A stretch of 64,000 nucleotides of DNA from Pseudomonadota bacterium (GCA_008501635.1 QQUJ01000010.1:434001-498000); one strand, 5' to 3'; counted from the first letter of the stretch, positions 8,676 through 17,402 are shown. The notes: generated by a model from the sequence alone, not told the origin. Numbers and translations are program-made.

Positions 8676-9983
8676 ATGCTCAAACAAGCCCTGATAGTGG
8701 ATGACTCCAGATCGGCGTGCCGGTTTCTCGCCAAGCTGCTGGCGGAACACGGTGTCGGATCCGAGTCGGTGAATTCGGCCGAAGACGCACTGGATCATCT
8801 GCGCACGAAGAAGCCCGACGTCATCTTCCTCGATCACAACATGCCCGGGATGGACGGCTTGGAAACCGTCAAGATCATCAAGAGCAACCCCGAAACGGCC
8901 ACCATCCCGGTGTTGATGTACACCACACAGGAGGGCGAGGTTTATCTGGGGCAGGCACGCGCATTGGGCGCGGTCGATGTGCTCCTCAAAGAGAGCGTGC
9001 ACGAGCGGTTGGAGGAGTCGCTCGCCAAACTGGGCATGGGCAATGGCCCGGACAGGGAGGCCCTGGAGAGGCGCAGACACGCCTCTGCGGAGACTCCCGA
9101 TTGGGAGTCCCTGCTCACCCGCATGCAATCGGAGCTGAGCCGTCAGATGTACCTGATCCTTGCGGAGGAGCAGATAGCGCAGAAGAGCCAGATGCGCTGG
9201 CTTGCGAGCAATATCAAAGGACATCTCGATTCGACCAGCGACGAGATGGTGCGGCGCCTCGAGGCGAAGCAGGATCTGCAATGGGAGGAGCAGCGCGCAC
9301 GCGGTAGCGGCAATTTGCGCCTGGTGGCCACGCTGCTGGTGCTGTTGGTTCTGGTGGTATGCGGTGGTGTGTGGTGGCAGCTCCAGAGTCTTGCGGATCT
9401 GGAGAGGCACTACACGGCAGGTGCGCAGGCCGGACAACGTCAGATCGAAGAGTTACGCGGGCAGCTGGCGGCATTGACCAGCAATCCCACGGTGGCAACA
9501 GCGACGGAACCGGTTATCGCTCCGGCGCGAATGCCAATCCCCGCCCCAGCGCCGTCAACCACGCAGGATAGCGCCGTTTTACAGGGCGAAGGTGGTGTGA
9601 CGGTGGGGCGTCTGCTGGGGATGGCGCCGGCGAACGGCGGGTATGAAGGATTGAGCGCGTCGGGGTACCTCTTCCGCGTCGGTGCCCGCGGCGAAATCGG
9701 CTTCGAGCTGCGGCGACGCTACTTTGCGTCGCCCAACTGTATTGGTGATCCGTTGGTCGATGTGCAACCCGGTCTCGTGTTTCGTGACGCCAACCGACAG
9801 CTCTGGTTTACAGATCTCGAGGGGCAGACGATCGAGTTACCGCCCTTGTCCATGATGGATGAGGATGGTGCGTGCCTGCCGGTGGAGGAGGAGGTGACGA
9901 CATTGCGTGCCTTGCTGGCGAACGAGGCAGCGCTGACCAGGCTCAGCGCCGAGTACGAGCCGGTCAAGCTGGCGCGCCCCTGA
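8676..9983 (+). CDS. Receiver (REC) protein tethered to membrane with C-terminal extracytoplasmic domain
   Basis: 435 residues from the ATG at 8676, which has GAGGAGG seven bases before it. The N-terminal receiver domain (residues 1-115) has the acid pair D9/D10, phosphoacceptor D53 (IFLDHNMPGMDG), T83/T84 and K105. Residues about 125-210 are charged and probably helical. One transmembrane segment (about 214-236, LRLVATLLVLLVLVVCGGVW) is followed by a coiled-coil-like stretch, a Pro/Ala linker (about 280-305) and a C-terminal domain of about 110 residues, predicted outside the cytoplasm. There is no DNA-binding or enzymatic output domain. Phosphorylation may be signalled across the membrane, or the receiver may recruit partners to the envelope. 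No sensor kinase is adjacent. Confidence 0.8.
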   Translation: MLKQALIVDDSRSACRFLAKLLAEHGVGSESVNSAEDALDHLRTKKPDVIFLDHNMPGMDGLETVKIIKSNPETATIPVLMYTTQEGEVYLGQARALGAVDVLLKESVHERLEESLAKLGMGNGPDREALERRRHASAETPDWESLLTRMQSELSRQMYLILAEEQIAQKSQMRWLASNIKGHLDSTSDEMVRRLEAKQDLQWEEQRARGSGNLRLVATLLVLLVLVVCGGVWWQLQSLADLERHYTAGAQAGQRQIEELRGQLAALTSNPTVATATEPVIAPARMPIPAPAPSTTQDSAVLQGEGGVTVGRLLGMAPANGGYEGLSASGYLFRVGARGEIGFELRRRYFASPNCIGDPLVDVQPGLVFRDANRQLWFTDLEGQTIELPPLSMMDEDGACLPVEEEVTTLRALLANEAALTRLSAEYEPVKLARP

Positions 9984-9990
9984 GCATGCC

Positions 9991-10284
9991 TCAGCGTGCG
10001 AAGCGGTAGTAGGTGAAATCCAGATAACCGACGATGTCTTCGATCTCGTCACTCCCCCACTGCTGATCAATCTCATCGGACCAACGCACTACTTGCAGCC
10101 TGAGCTCCTGGCGCGATTTCGCCCGTGGGCGATCGCGGATATGGACCAAACTTTCGTGGCATTCGTTGCAGTGATTGCGGTAGAGAGCCTCCCCCCGCAC
10201 CAGGTTGATCTCCTGCGCCTGGGCATTGGGGGCGAGCAACACGAGGGTGCAGAGCAGTGTGCGCCATCGGCGGTATATTGGCAT
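9991..10284 (-). CDS. Small monohaem c-type cytochrome
   Basis: 97 residues with a signal peptide (RRWRTLLCTLVLLAPNAQAQ) and one haem motif C-x-x-C-H (HCNECHES) soon after the cleavage site. A short region containing no obvious Met ligand follows (Trp/Tyr-rich C terminus IEDIVGYLDFTYYRF). The protein is short for a class I cytochrome c and ends just after the final helix. It lies head to head with nirS, separated by about 458 bp, but its own promoter is not evident. A periplasmic electron-transfer or haem-sensing role is likely; the exact family is not recognised. Confidence 0.78.
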   Translation of the reverse strand: MPIYRRWRTLLCTLVLLAPNAQAQEINLVRGEALYRNHCNECHESLVHIRDRPRAKSRQELRLQVVRWSDEIDQQWGSDEIEDIVGYLDFTYYRFAR

Positions 10285-10623
10285 TGCGATTCTCCACGCT
10301 TGCGATACGCTACAGCCTACTCAGCTTGACCGGTGGTGACCAGTCGGCGTGTCGGTTCGCTGAGGCGACGCTGCGGCGTCGGAAGCAGGGCAGGTGTGCC
10401 AGAAAGTTGCGGCGCGGCCGGACAGTGCGCCCGAACACCGCGGCAAATGTCCGATCAAACAGCGAATTCGATTGATAGGCGGCCAACCAGCAGCGGCACT
10501 GATTTGCCTATTCTTTACGGGGTTACTAGGTGATTTCCGGCTGTGCCAAGGTGTCTTACGGCAGATACCGGGCACCAACTAACCTACGGTATTGCAAGCA
10601 TTTATTATGTTGCTGGGGGCCGC

Positions 10624-10637
10624 TTGACGCAGATCAA
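10624..10637. promoter_or_regulatory. DNR/FNR-type box of nirS
   Basis: TTGACGCAGATCAA matches TTGAT-N4-ATCAA at nine of ten defined positions. Its centre is about 112 bp before the nirS ATG, leaving a leader of about 70 nt if activation occurs from -41.5. The rest of the 458-bp interval 10285-10742 shows no gene or clear repeat. Regulation by the Dnr encoded at 21558-22244 is the natural inference. Confidence 0.7.
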
Positions 10638-10742
10638 GGAATCAATGGCCCAACAGGTTCATTTTCTCGAATGCAAGGTTTCCATTGGTAGGGCCGCTCG
10701 CAGGCGGTCTGGTGGTTCACACACCCAATTTAGGGGGGAGCG

Positions 10743-12389
10743 ATGAAAAAAATGCAATTTGGTATCCCCGCCCTGACACTCGCGATGGGCATGGCAGTCG
10801 GCGCCGTTGGCACCAATGCCATGGCCGCGACGGCAGCGCAGCCGACCATGTCAGAGGCGGATTTCGAAGCGTCCAAACTGATTTACTTTCAGCAGTGTGC
10901 CGGCTGTCACGGCGTGCTGCGCAAGGGCGCGACCGGCAAGAACCTGGAGCCGAAAGAGACCCTGAAGCTGGGGCAGAAGCGTCTCGAGCGCATCATCTCC
11001 TTCGGCACCGAAGGCGGCATGAACAACTTCGACGGCATTCTGAGCAAGAAAGAGGTCGAGGATCTGGCGACCTATATCCAGATCGATCCGCCGATTCCGC
11101 CCGAGATGTCGCTGGCCGACATGAAGAAGCGCACCAAGGTTCACGTTGCTCTCAAGGACTATCCGACCAAGCCGCTGCATGGGCGCAATTGGGAAAACTT
11201 CTTCGTGGTCATCGAGCGTGATGTGGGCAAGGTGGCGGTCATCGATGGTGACAAGCATGAAGTCATTACCCACATTCCCACCGGGTATGCGGTCCACGTG
11301 CTGAAGGCGCTGGAACACAACAAGGTGGTCCATCCGGAGAACCCGAAGGACGTCGGTCGTTTCTGGTACACCATGGGACGTGACGGCAAGCTGACCAAGA
11401 TCGACCTCTGGCAGACCCCGGACAAGATGTTGGTAGCTGAAACCCAGATAGCCTATGACGCTCGCGACGTGGCGGTGTCGGGTGACGGCAAGTACGTGGT
11501 CGGTGGCGGTTATTGGCCGCCGCATTTCGTCATCGTCGACGCCAAGACCATGGACCCGCTGAAAGTGGTCTCGGCACGCGGCGTCAATATTGACGGCCAG
11601 TATGTGAACGAGTCCCGTGTGGCCGCCATCTACGACGCTCCGTTGACATCGAGCTGGCTGGTGAACATGAAGGAGCTGGGCCAGACCTGGCAGGTCGACT
11701 ACTCCGACATCGACAACCTGCGCATCGACAAGATCGACAACGCCAAGTTCCTGCATGACGGCTTCTTCGATCCGACCGGTCGCTACTTCCAGATCGCGGC
11801 CAATGCCTCGAACAAGATGGTGGTGATCGATTCCAAGACGCGCAAGCTGGAAGCCATGATCGATACCGACAAACGTCCGCACCCCGGTCCGGGCGCCAAC
11901 TGGAATGATCCCAATTGCGGTCCGGTGGGGGGGACGCCGCATCTTGGCGTAGGCAAACTCACGGTATGGGGCAACGATCCTGTCAACCACAAAGACAAGG
12001 CCTGGAAGATCTGCTACGAAACTCAGACCGATGGCCCTGGCCTGTTTGTCCGCACCCATCCGAAGAGCGACTACGTCTGGGTTGACCAGACACTGCATCC
12101 CGAGCCGGAAATCCAGCAGTCGGTCAAGGTTGTGGAAAAGAAGACCGGCAAGGTGGTCAAGACCATTCGTCTGACCACCACCGAGGGTTATGTCGCTGTT
12201 CACTTTGAATTCAATGCTGACGGCAGCGAGTTGTGGGCCTCGGTATGGAACCGCAAGGACAGCAAGACCGACAATGGTGAAATCGTGGTGTTCGACGCCA
12301 AGACCCTTGAGGAGAAGACGCGGATCAAGGGCCTGTTTGCACCCACCGGTAAGTTCAACGTGTACAACCGCAGTAATCACGTCACCTGA
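10743..12389 (+). CDS. nirS: Cytochrome cd1 nitrite reductase NirS
   Basis: 548 residues. NirS reduces nitrite to nitric oxide in the periplasm. A signal peptide (residues 1-29, ending TNAMAA) precedes a cytochrome c domain with C52-x-x-C55-H56. The rest is the eight-bladed d1-heme propeller: H185 (GYAVHVLK) fits the proximal d1 ligand, and H338 (KFLHDGF) and H400 (GGTPHLG) fit the catalytic histidine pair. The start follows GGGGGGAGCG. A DNR-type box lies upstream and a strong terminator directly downstream, so nirS appears to be a single-gene transcript. Confidence 0.98.
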   Translation: MKKMQFGIPALTLAMGMAVGAVGTNAMAATAAQPTMSEADFEASKLIYFQQCAGCHGVLRKGATGKNLEPKETLKLGQKRLERIISFGTEGGMNNFDGILSKKEVEDLATYIQIDPPIPPEMSLADMKKRTKVHVALKDYPTKPLHGRNWENFFVVIERDVGKVAVIDGDKHEVITHIPTGYAVHVLKALEHNKVVHPENPKDVGRFWYTMGRDGKLTKIDLWQTPDKMLVAETQIAYDARDVAVSGDGKYVVGGGYWPPHFVIVDAKTMDPLKVVSARGVNIDGQYVNESRVAAIYDAPLTSSWLVNMKELGQTWQVDYSDIDNLRIDKIDNAKFLHDGFFDPTGRYFQIAANASNKMVVIDSKTRKLEAMIDTDKRPHPGPGANWNDPNCGPVGGTPHLGVGKLTVWGNDPVNHKDKAWKICYETQTDGPGLFVRTHPKSDYVWVDQTLHPEPEIQQSVKVVEKKTGKVVKTIRLTTTEGYVAVHFEFNADGSELWASVWNRKDSKTDNGEIVVFDAKTLEEKTRIKGLFAPTGKFNVYNRSNHVT

Positions 12390-12421
12390 TCGGTAGTCAA
12401 CGTTCAGGATGTGTAAGTAGC

Positions 12422-12455
12422 AAGGGCGGGCATGGCATACCGTGCCCGCCTTTTT
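12422..12455 (+). terminator. Intrinsic terminator after nirS
   Basis: An 8-bp perfect stem GGCGGGCA (12425-12432) / TGCCCGCC (12443-12450) with a 10-nt loop is followed by five T residues; A-T pairs extend the stem. It lies about 35 bp after the nirS stop. Confidence 0.85.
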
Positions 12456-12490
12456 CTACTACAGCTGCGGCGACGCGGAATACAGAACCT

Positions 12491-12640
12491 AGGGAACCTC
12501 TGATTGAGTCTGGTTAGATGAGAGTGTTGTTCGAAAGCGGCGAGTGCAGGTAATGGCCCGCTATTGCCAAGCCTTCCAATACCGAAATCGTCACTTCCGG
12601 GCAACAGAATCACTGAACACGATTTAATCAGAGATTCCCT
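12491..12640. mobile_element. MITE-like element with 15-bp terminal inverted repeats
   Basis: AGGGAACCTCTGATT (12491-12505) and AATCAGAGATTCCCT (12626-12640) are inverted copies differing at one base, and similarity continues weakly inwards. The 150-bp interior has no reading frame. End sequence GGGAACCTCTG resembles the termini of IS5-group insertion sequences. The left flank reads CTAG and the right CTGG at the junction, a possible degraded 4-bp target duplication. It fills most of the interval between the nirS terminator and the next gene. Confidence 0.65.
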
Positions 12641-12700
12641 GGCACCTAACGGCAACTGATCATCCGCCTGACGGCAGGCGCAGGGAAACGAGAGCGAACA

Positions 12701-14407
12701 ATGGCAACGAATAGCGGCAAAGGGGGATTCTGGTCACGTAAGATGGTGATGGGCACCAGTGTTGGGGCCGCACTCGTCTTTATGGTTATTGGTGTGATCT
12801 TTTGGGGTGGTTTCAATACCGCGCTGGAGGTGACCAACACCATGGAATTCTGTATCTCCTGTCATGAGATGGAAGAAAACGTCTTCCAGGAGTACAAGGG
12901 AACGGTTCACTACACCAATCGCAGCGGTGTACAGGCCACCTGCCCCGATTGCCACGTACCGCGCCCGTGGGTGCATAAGGTGGTACGCAAGATCAAAGCC
13001 AGCAACGAACTGCTGCACAAGGTGCTCGGTACTATCGACACACCGGAGAAATTCGAGCAAAACCGCTTGAAACTGGCGAAGAATGTCTGGACCGCGATGA
13101 AGACCACCGATTCGCGTGAGTGCCGCAACTGCCACAATTTCGCGGGTATGAATCCCGCCAATCAGAAGCGACGCGCCGCCAAGCGCCATCTGTTCGCGAT
13201 GCAGGAGGGGCTCACCTGTATCGATTGCCACAAGGGTATCGCGCACAAAGACGTGCGCGATCAGCTGACGGATGCGGAAGTGGAGCTGTTTGAAGCCCCG
13301 GTGCCCGCTTATGTGCGCAAGGTGCCCGAGGAATGGCTCGCCTTTATGAACGGTGACGGCAACTCGGACCAGGCTGGGGCCAAGCCGATGAAGGTGGCAC
13401 AGGCCGCAGTTGCCGCGGCACCCGCTGCCAGTAGCGGCGGTAGCGACAGCTCCGGCGTGAACTGGGGTGCTGTCGAGCCGCGCGAGGTGGTGCTCTTCTA
13501 TCCCGGTCAGACCGGTATGGAGTGGATCTTGAACGGCAGCCAGCATGGCGGTGCCCGCCCCTTCATTAAGGCCGGCGATCGTTGCTTCGATTGCCACGAG
13601 GGTGAGCAGGAGATGATGGGCGGCAAGATGGTAGGGGGCGAGAAGGCTGAGGACACGCCTATCCCCGGCAAACGTCCTGGTATCCCGATGCAGGTCCAGG
13701 CCGCGCACAACGGCGAGTACCTCTACATGCGCTTCCAGTGGCCTGCGACCGACCATGTGCCGGTTCCCTTCGTCGAAGGTGGCAAGATGGATCCGGACAA
13801 TCCGACCAAGTTCGCCCTGATGCTCTCCAGCGATGAGGTGGAATTTGCCGATCGTTCGGGTTGCTGGCAGACCTGCCACCAGGATGCGCGCGGTATGACC
13901 GATGCCCCCGATGCGGCAGCCATCGCGGGCGGCAAGTCCGATCTGCTGGGCGATGTCAGCAAGGGCATTACCAAGTACCTGCAGGAGAGTCGAACCGAGA
14001 TCGAGATCAGAGGCCGTGAAGGCAAGCCGCGCGGTGGTTGGGACAAGCTGAAGAGCGCGGACGAGATCAAGGCCGAATTCGATGCCGGGAAGTTCATGGA
14101 TCTGCTGCGCTTCAGCGCCGGTACGAACAAGGTCGAGGATGGCTATATCCTGGCCAATCGGGTGATGGAGGGTGGTCAGGGCGCCGAGTTCAGCGCCAGC
14201 CAGGAAGGGGGCAACTGGGTGGTGGTGATGAAGCGCAAGCTGAAATCCGACCAACCGGGTGATGTCAGCATCGAAGCGGGTAACTACTACAATATCGGCT
14301 TTGCGGTGCACGATGATTTCACGGACGGCCGCTTCCACCATGTCTCGCTCGGCTACAAGTTGGCCCTTGACGCTGACGATGCGGAGATCAACGTCTTCAG
14401 GCAGTGA
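12701..14407 (+). CDS. NapC/NirT family tetrahaem cytochrome fused to ethylbenzene-dehydrogenase-like haem-binding domain
   Basis: 568 residues. An N-terminal membrane anchor (about 14-37) is followed by a NapC/NirT module with four C-x-x-C-H haem sites at 51 (CISCH), 81 (CPDCH), 141 (CRNCH) and 173 (CIDCH). An Ala/Ser linker (about 232-255) leads to a C-terminal domain of about 300 residues with another C-x-x-C-H at 295 (CFDCH) and an unusual C-x-x-x-C-H at 388-393 (CWQTCH). Its pattern ([11 protein letters not shown], then LLRFSAG) resembles the gamma-subunit-like haem-binding domain of ethylbenzene/DMSO dehydrogenases. NapC/NirT proteins pass electrons from membrane quinol to periplasmic reductases, so this is the likely donor to NirS. 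The long extension is absent from classical NirT. Confidence 0.87.
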   Translation: MATNSGKGGFWSRKMVMGTSVGAALVFMVIGVIFWGGFNTALEVTNTMEFCISCHEMEENVFQEYKGTVHYTNRSGVQATCPDCHVPRPWVHKVVRKIKASNELLHKVLGTIDTPEKFEQNRLKLAKNVWTAMKTTDSRECRNCHNFAGMNPANQKRRAAKRHLFAMQEGLTCIDCHKGIAHKDVRDQLTDAEVELFEAPVPAYVRKVPEEWLAFMNGDGNSDQAGAKPMKVAQAAVAAAPAASSGGSDSSGVNWGAVEPREVVLFYPGQTGMEWILNGSQHGGARPFIKAGDRCFDCHEGEQEMMGGKMVGGEKAEDTPIPGKRPGIPMQVQAAHNGEYLYMRFQWPATDHVPVPFVEGGKMDPDNPTKFALMLSSDEVEFADRSGCWQTCHQDARGMTDAPDAAAIAGGKSDLLGDVSKGITKYLQESRTEIEIRGREGKPRGGWDKLKSADEIKAEFDAGKFMDLLRFSAGTNKVEDGYILANRVMEGGQGAEFSASQEGGNWVVVMKRKLKSDQPGDVSIEAGNYYNIGFAVHDDFTDGRFHHVSLGYKLALDADDAEINVFRQ

Positions 14408-14433
14408 TCAAAAGGGAGCGGGAGGGGGATATC

Positions 14434-14460
14434 GGGCGCGCCACTGGCGCGCCCGCGTCT
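14434..14460 (+). terminator. Possible terminator hairpin
   Basis: GGGCGCGCC (14434-14442) and GGCGCGCCC (14446-14454) form a perfect 9-bp stem with a 3-nt loop, 27 bp after the upstream stop. Only a weak T run follows (TCTTT), so termination may be partial. Confidence 0.45.
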
Positions 14461-14474
14461 TTGAGGATAATCAA
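14461..14474. promoter_or_regulatory. DNR/FNR-type box of the cupredoxin-nirC-nirF operon
   Basis: TTGAGGATAATCAA matches TTGAT-N4-ATCAA at nine of ten defined positions. Its centre is about 71 bp before the ATG at 14539. With -41.5 spacing, transcription would start near 14509, and TAGACT (14496-14501) is a reasonable -10. This suggests a second Dnr-controlled nir transcript. Confidence 0.65.
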
Positions 14475-14538
14475 GGATTGCGGTGAGGGTGCTGGTAGAC
14501 TGACGCCAATCGTTTCTATCTGTTGAAAGTCATGAATC

Positions 14539-14865
14539 ATGAGACTCGTCGCGGTGACAACCCTGATGATAATGATGTTTCTCACCACCTCAGTGCCTGC
14601 CGGTGAAGCGGTGGAGCAGGTGGAGATTCGCGACTTCACCTTCATCCCTGCCGAGATTACCGTCAAAATGGGAACTACCGTGCGCTGGATCAACCGTGAA
14701 AAAAGGCAGTTCCATAGCGTCTGGTTTGAGGCCGCGGGAGATCCGGAGCCAGCCTATATCTTCCCCGACGAAACGACCGAGCGCAGTTTCGATGAGCCGG
14801 GTACCTTCAGCTACCGTTGCGGTCCGCATCCGGAAATGCGCGGCAGTGTTACGGTGATCGAGTAG
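14539..14865 (+). CDS. Cupredoxin (plastocyanin/azurin-like type 1 copper protein)
   Basis: 108 residues with an N-terminal signal peptide ending near VPAGEA. Type 1 copper ligands are in the expected order: His in KRQFHSVWF, then Cys, His and Met in YRCGPHPEMRGSV. It is the first gene of the nir maturation operon and ends 4 bp before nirC. Type 1 copper proteins shuttle single electrons in the periplasm. No nirM cytochrome c551 gene is seen in the window, so this cupredoxin is a candidate donor to NirS. Confidence 0.88.
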   Translation: MRLVAVTTLMIMMFLTTSVPAGEAVEQVEIRDFTFIPAEITVKMGTTVRWINREKRQFHSVWFEAAGDPEPAYIFPDETTERSFDEPGTFSYRCGPHPEMRGSVTVIE

Positions 14866-14869
14866 ATCG

Positions 14870-15208
14870 ATGCGACTACAAGGGCTGATCGCTGTGTCGC
14901 TCGTTGCCCTGGGGATGGCGATGCCCTTGTGGAATGGCGCCAGGGCCGAGGTCGATGGCAGCCGACAAGCGGAATTGATACACATGCTGCGCCACGAGTG
15001 CGGCTCCTGTCACGGGATGACGCTTAAAGGCGGGCTCGGCCCCTCCCTGTTGCCCGAAGCGCTTCATGGCAAACCTGTCGAGTTTCTCGAGCACACCATT
15101 CTCAACGGTCGCCATGGGTCAGCGATGCCGCCATGGAATGGAATCGTCGATGTCGAAGAGGCGCGTTGGATAGTGCAGCAACTGCTCAACGGTGAGGTGG
15201 CCAAGTGA
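14870..15208 (+). CDS. nirC: Cytochrome c55X-type protein NirC
   Basis: 112 residues with a signal peptide (about 26 residues, ending GARAEV). One haem motif C-x-x-C-H (ECGSCHGM) is followed by LKGGLGPSLLPEALHGKP and a distal Met in GSAMPPWNG, the layout of NirC/c55X cytochromes. NirC is a periplasmic monohaem cytochrome thought to serve NirS reduction or d1 maturation. The reading frame overlaps the upstream in-frame extension of nirF but not its chosen ATG. Confidence 0.9.
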   Translation: MRLQGLIAVSLVALGMAMPLWNGARAEVDGSRQAELIHMLRHECGSCHGMTLKGGLGPSLLPEALHGKPVEFLEHTILNGRHGSAMPPWNGIVDVEEARWIVQQLLNGEVAK

Positions 15209-15218
15209 GGCATCGGGC

Positions 15219-16409
15219 ATGAACTTCGCGACCATTTCACGTTTCGCTTCAATCACGGTGCTGCTTGGCGGACTCGCTGCATCGAGCGGTTGTGCAGCAC
15301 CGCGAGGGACCGGTGATCTCGGCGTAGTAGTCGAGCGCGCCGTGGGTTCACTGGTGCTGGTGGAGACCACGGGTCGTTCACGACTGGCGCAGATCTCCGG
15401 GCTGGGTGACCTCTCCCACGCATCGGTGGTCTACTCGCGTGACGAACGCCACGCCTATGTCTTCGGACGCGATGGCGGTCTCACCAAGGTGGATCTGCTT
15501 GCGCGCCGGATCGTCAAGCGCGTGATCCAGTCGGGTAACAGCATCGGTGGCGCCATTTCGCAGGATGGACGCCTGGTAGCGGTCTCCAACTACACGCCGG
15601 GCGGCGTCAAGGTGTTCGATGCCGAGACATTGGCGCTGGTCGCCGACATACCGGCGACTTACGGCGACGGCTCCCAGCGTTCCAAGGTGGTCGGGTTGGT
15701 CGATGCACCGGGGCAGCGCTTTGTTTTCAGCCTCTTTGAAGGGGGCGAGATCTGGGTGCTCGACATGAGCAACCCGACCAATCCCGCATTGCAAAAATTC
15801 ACCGCTGTCGGCAAACAGCCCTACGATGCCTTGATCACACCCGATGGTCGGTATTATATGGCGGGGCTTTTCGGCGAGGACGGACTGGCACAGATCGATC
15901 TGTGGAACCTTGATCGCGGGGTACAGCGGATTCTTCCCGACTACGGCAAAGGCGAGCAGAAGCTGCCGGTCTACAAGATGCCGCACCTGGAGGGGTGGGC
16001 GATCGCGGGTGACTATGCGTTCGTGCCCGGCGTCGGACAGCATCAGGTTTTGGTGATCGACCGCAATACATGGCAAGAGGCTGCGCGCATACCGGTGCAT
16101 GGCCAGCCGGTTTTCGTCATGGGGCGGCCCGATGGGCGTCAGGTGTGGGTCAACTTTGCGTTCCCGCAGAACGACACCGTGCAGGTGATCGATACCCAGA
16201 CCCTGAAGCTGATCGAAACGCTCAAGCCCGGTAAGGGTGTGCTGCACATGGAGTTCACGCCGCGCGGGGAACATGTCTGGATGTCGGTACGTGATGAGGA
16301 TCGCATCGATGTTTACGACACGGCGACTTTTGAGCGCCTGACGACATTGCCGGCCAACAAGCCCAGTGGCATTTTCTTCACTGTGCGGGCTCACAAGATC
16401 GGGCTATAA
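15219..16409 (+). CDS. nirF: Heme d1 biosynthesis protein NirF
   Basis: 396 residues from the ATG at 15219; an in-frame GTG at 15192 lies inside nirC and is less likely. The N terminus is a secretion signal with a Cys (AASSGCAAP) that could be a lipoprotein site, as known for NirF in other species, although the residue at -3 is not typical. The rest is a NirS/NirN-related beta-propeller (VYSRDERHAYVFGRDG, GGAISQDGRLVAVSNY, HMEFTPRGEHVWMSV). NirF acts on the d1 precursor in the periplasm. Confidence 0.94.
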   Translation: MNFATISRFASITVLLGGLAASSGCAAPRGTGDLGVVVERAVGSLVLVETTGRSRLAQISGLGDLSHASVVYSRDERHAYVFGRDGGLTKVDLLARRIVKRVIQSGNSIGGAISQDGRLVAVSNYTPGGVKVFDAETLALVADIPATYGDGSQRSKVVGLVDAPGQRFVFSLFEGGEIWVLDMSNPTNPALQKFTAVGKQPYDALITPDGRYYMAGLFGEDGLAQIDLWNLDRGVQRILPDYGKGEQKLPVYKMPHLEGWAIAGDYAFVPGVGQHQVLVIDRNTWQEAARIPVHGQPVFVMGRPDGRQVWVNFAFPQNDTVQVIDTQTLKLIETLKPGKGVLHMEFTPRGEHVWMSVRDEDRIDVYDTATFERLTTLPANKPSGIFFTVRAHKIGL

Positions 16410-16412
16410 GTG

Positions 16413-16907
16413 ATGGCCGCCGTCCTCCAACCACAGCCCAAAGAGAGCGCGACCGTGGATTTCACCGCACTCGAGCGCCGCTTGCTGGATGAGTTTCAGC
16501 AGGAGTTTCCGCTCAGCCCACGCCCCTTCGCCGAGATGGCCGAGCGTTTGGGCGTATCGGAGGCCGAGGTGGTCGAGACGCTGAAATCGCTCAAGGAACG
16601 TGGCGCCTTGAGCCGGGTGGGTCCGGTATTCCGGCCCAAGCGTGTGGGCGCCAGCACGCTTGCGGCGATGGCAGTACCTCCCGAGTACCTGGAAGAGGTG
16701 GCCGGTCTGGTGAGCGCGCTGCCCGAGGTCAATCACAACTACGAGCGTGAACACCGCTTCAATCTCTGGTTTGTCGTGACGGCGGAAGATGCAGCGCATC
16801 TTGAAGCCGTGCTCGACGGTATCGCCGAGGAGACGGGTATTCCCGTGTTGCCGTTGCCAATGGAAGAGGATTTCCATATCGATCTGGGGTTCCGGCTGAA
16901 ATGGTGA
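16413..16907 (+). CDS. nirD: Siroheme decarboxylase subunit NirD (Lrp/AsnC-like)
   Basis: 164 residues from the ATG at 16413; a GTG immediately before it (16410) is the alternative. The N-terminal winged-helix (LLDEFQQEFPLSPRPFAEM) and the C-terminal AsnC-like ligand domain (LPEVNHNYEREHRFNLWFV) are typical of the NirDLGH family. The complex decarboxylates siroheme to didecarboxysiroheme, the first committed step to heme d1. It starts 3 bp after nirF and overlaps nirL. Confidence 0.93.
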   Translation: MAAVLQPQPKESATVDFTALERRLLDEFQQEFPLSPRPFAEMAERLGVSEAEVVETLKSLKERGALSRVGPVFRPKRVGASTLAAMAVPPEYLEEVAGLVSALPEVNHNYEREHRFNLWFVVTAEDAAHLEAVLDGIAEETGIPVLPLPMEEDFHIDLGFRLKW

Positions 16908-17401
16908 GCCACGTCGATTCCGCCCTGGATGCCACCGATCGCCGGCTGATCGCCGCCATTCAGGGTGGGTTACCCTTGGTGGCCGAGCCCTATCGCGAAA
17001 TCGGCGATGCCATCGGCATGCCGGAACAGGATGTCATTGCACGCATTTCCGCGCTCCGGGATCGCGGTGTCATCAAGCGCATGGGTGTGGTGGTGCGTCA
17101 TCACGAACTGGGTTATCACGCCAACGCGATGGTGGTGTGGGATGTGCCGGACGATAAAGTGCAGCCGTTGGGCGAGTGCATTGGTAACTACGAATTCGTT
17201 ACCCTCTGTTACCGGCGGCGCCGATATCTGCCGGAATGGCCCTACAATCTCTACTGCATGATCCATGGCAGCGACCGGAATGCGGTGCTCGATCATGTCG
17301 CGCAGCTGGTCGATGAGTGCCGGCTGGCCGCAACGCCCCACGAAGTGCTTTTCAGCCGCCGACGTTTCAAGCAAAACGGCGCGCGCTATCTACGGGGCTG
17401 A
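16901..17401 (+). CDS. nirL: Siroheme decarboxylase subunit NirL
   Basis: 166 residues. Its ATG overlaps the nirD stop by 7 bp. It has the NirL/NirH pattern: DATDRRLIAAIQGGLPLV, then RMGVVVRHHELGYHANAMVVW, LPEWPYNLYCMIHG and a C-terminal SRRRFKQNG. By order (D-L-G-H) and closer similarity to the fourth member it is called NirL. It works with NirD, G and H as siroheme decarboxylase in the cytoplasm. Confidence 0.9.
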   Translation: MVSHVDSALDATDRRLIAAIQGGLPLVAEPYREIGDAIGMPEQDVIARISALRDRGVIKRMGVVVRHHELGYHANAMVVWDVPDDKVQPLGECIGNYEFVTLCYRRRRYLPEWPYNLYCMIHGSDRNAVLDHVAQLVDECRLAATPHEVLFSRRRFKQNGARYLRG

Positions 17402-17402
17402 C

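Noticed and set aside
8514-9437. 307-codon open frame opposite the receiver protein
   Set aside because: The plus frame has a complete receiver domain and a good RBS; the minus frame has neither motifs nor RBS.
10851-12380. 509-codon open frame on the strand opposite nirS
   Set aside because: It is the mirror frame of a GC-rich, strongly conserved gene and shows no domain or RBS of its own; NirS explains the sequence fully.
12734-14341. 535-codon open frame opposite the NirT-like gene
   Set aside because: Same mirror-frame effect; the plus-strand product has six haem motifs and a membrane anchor.
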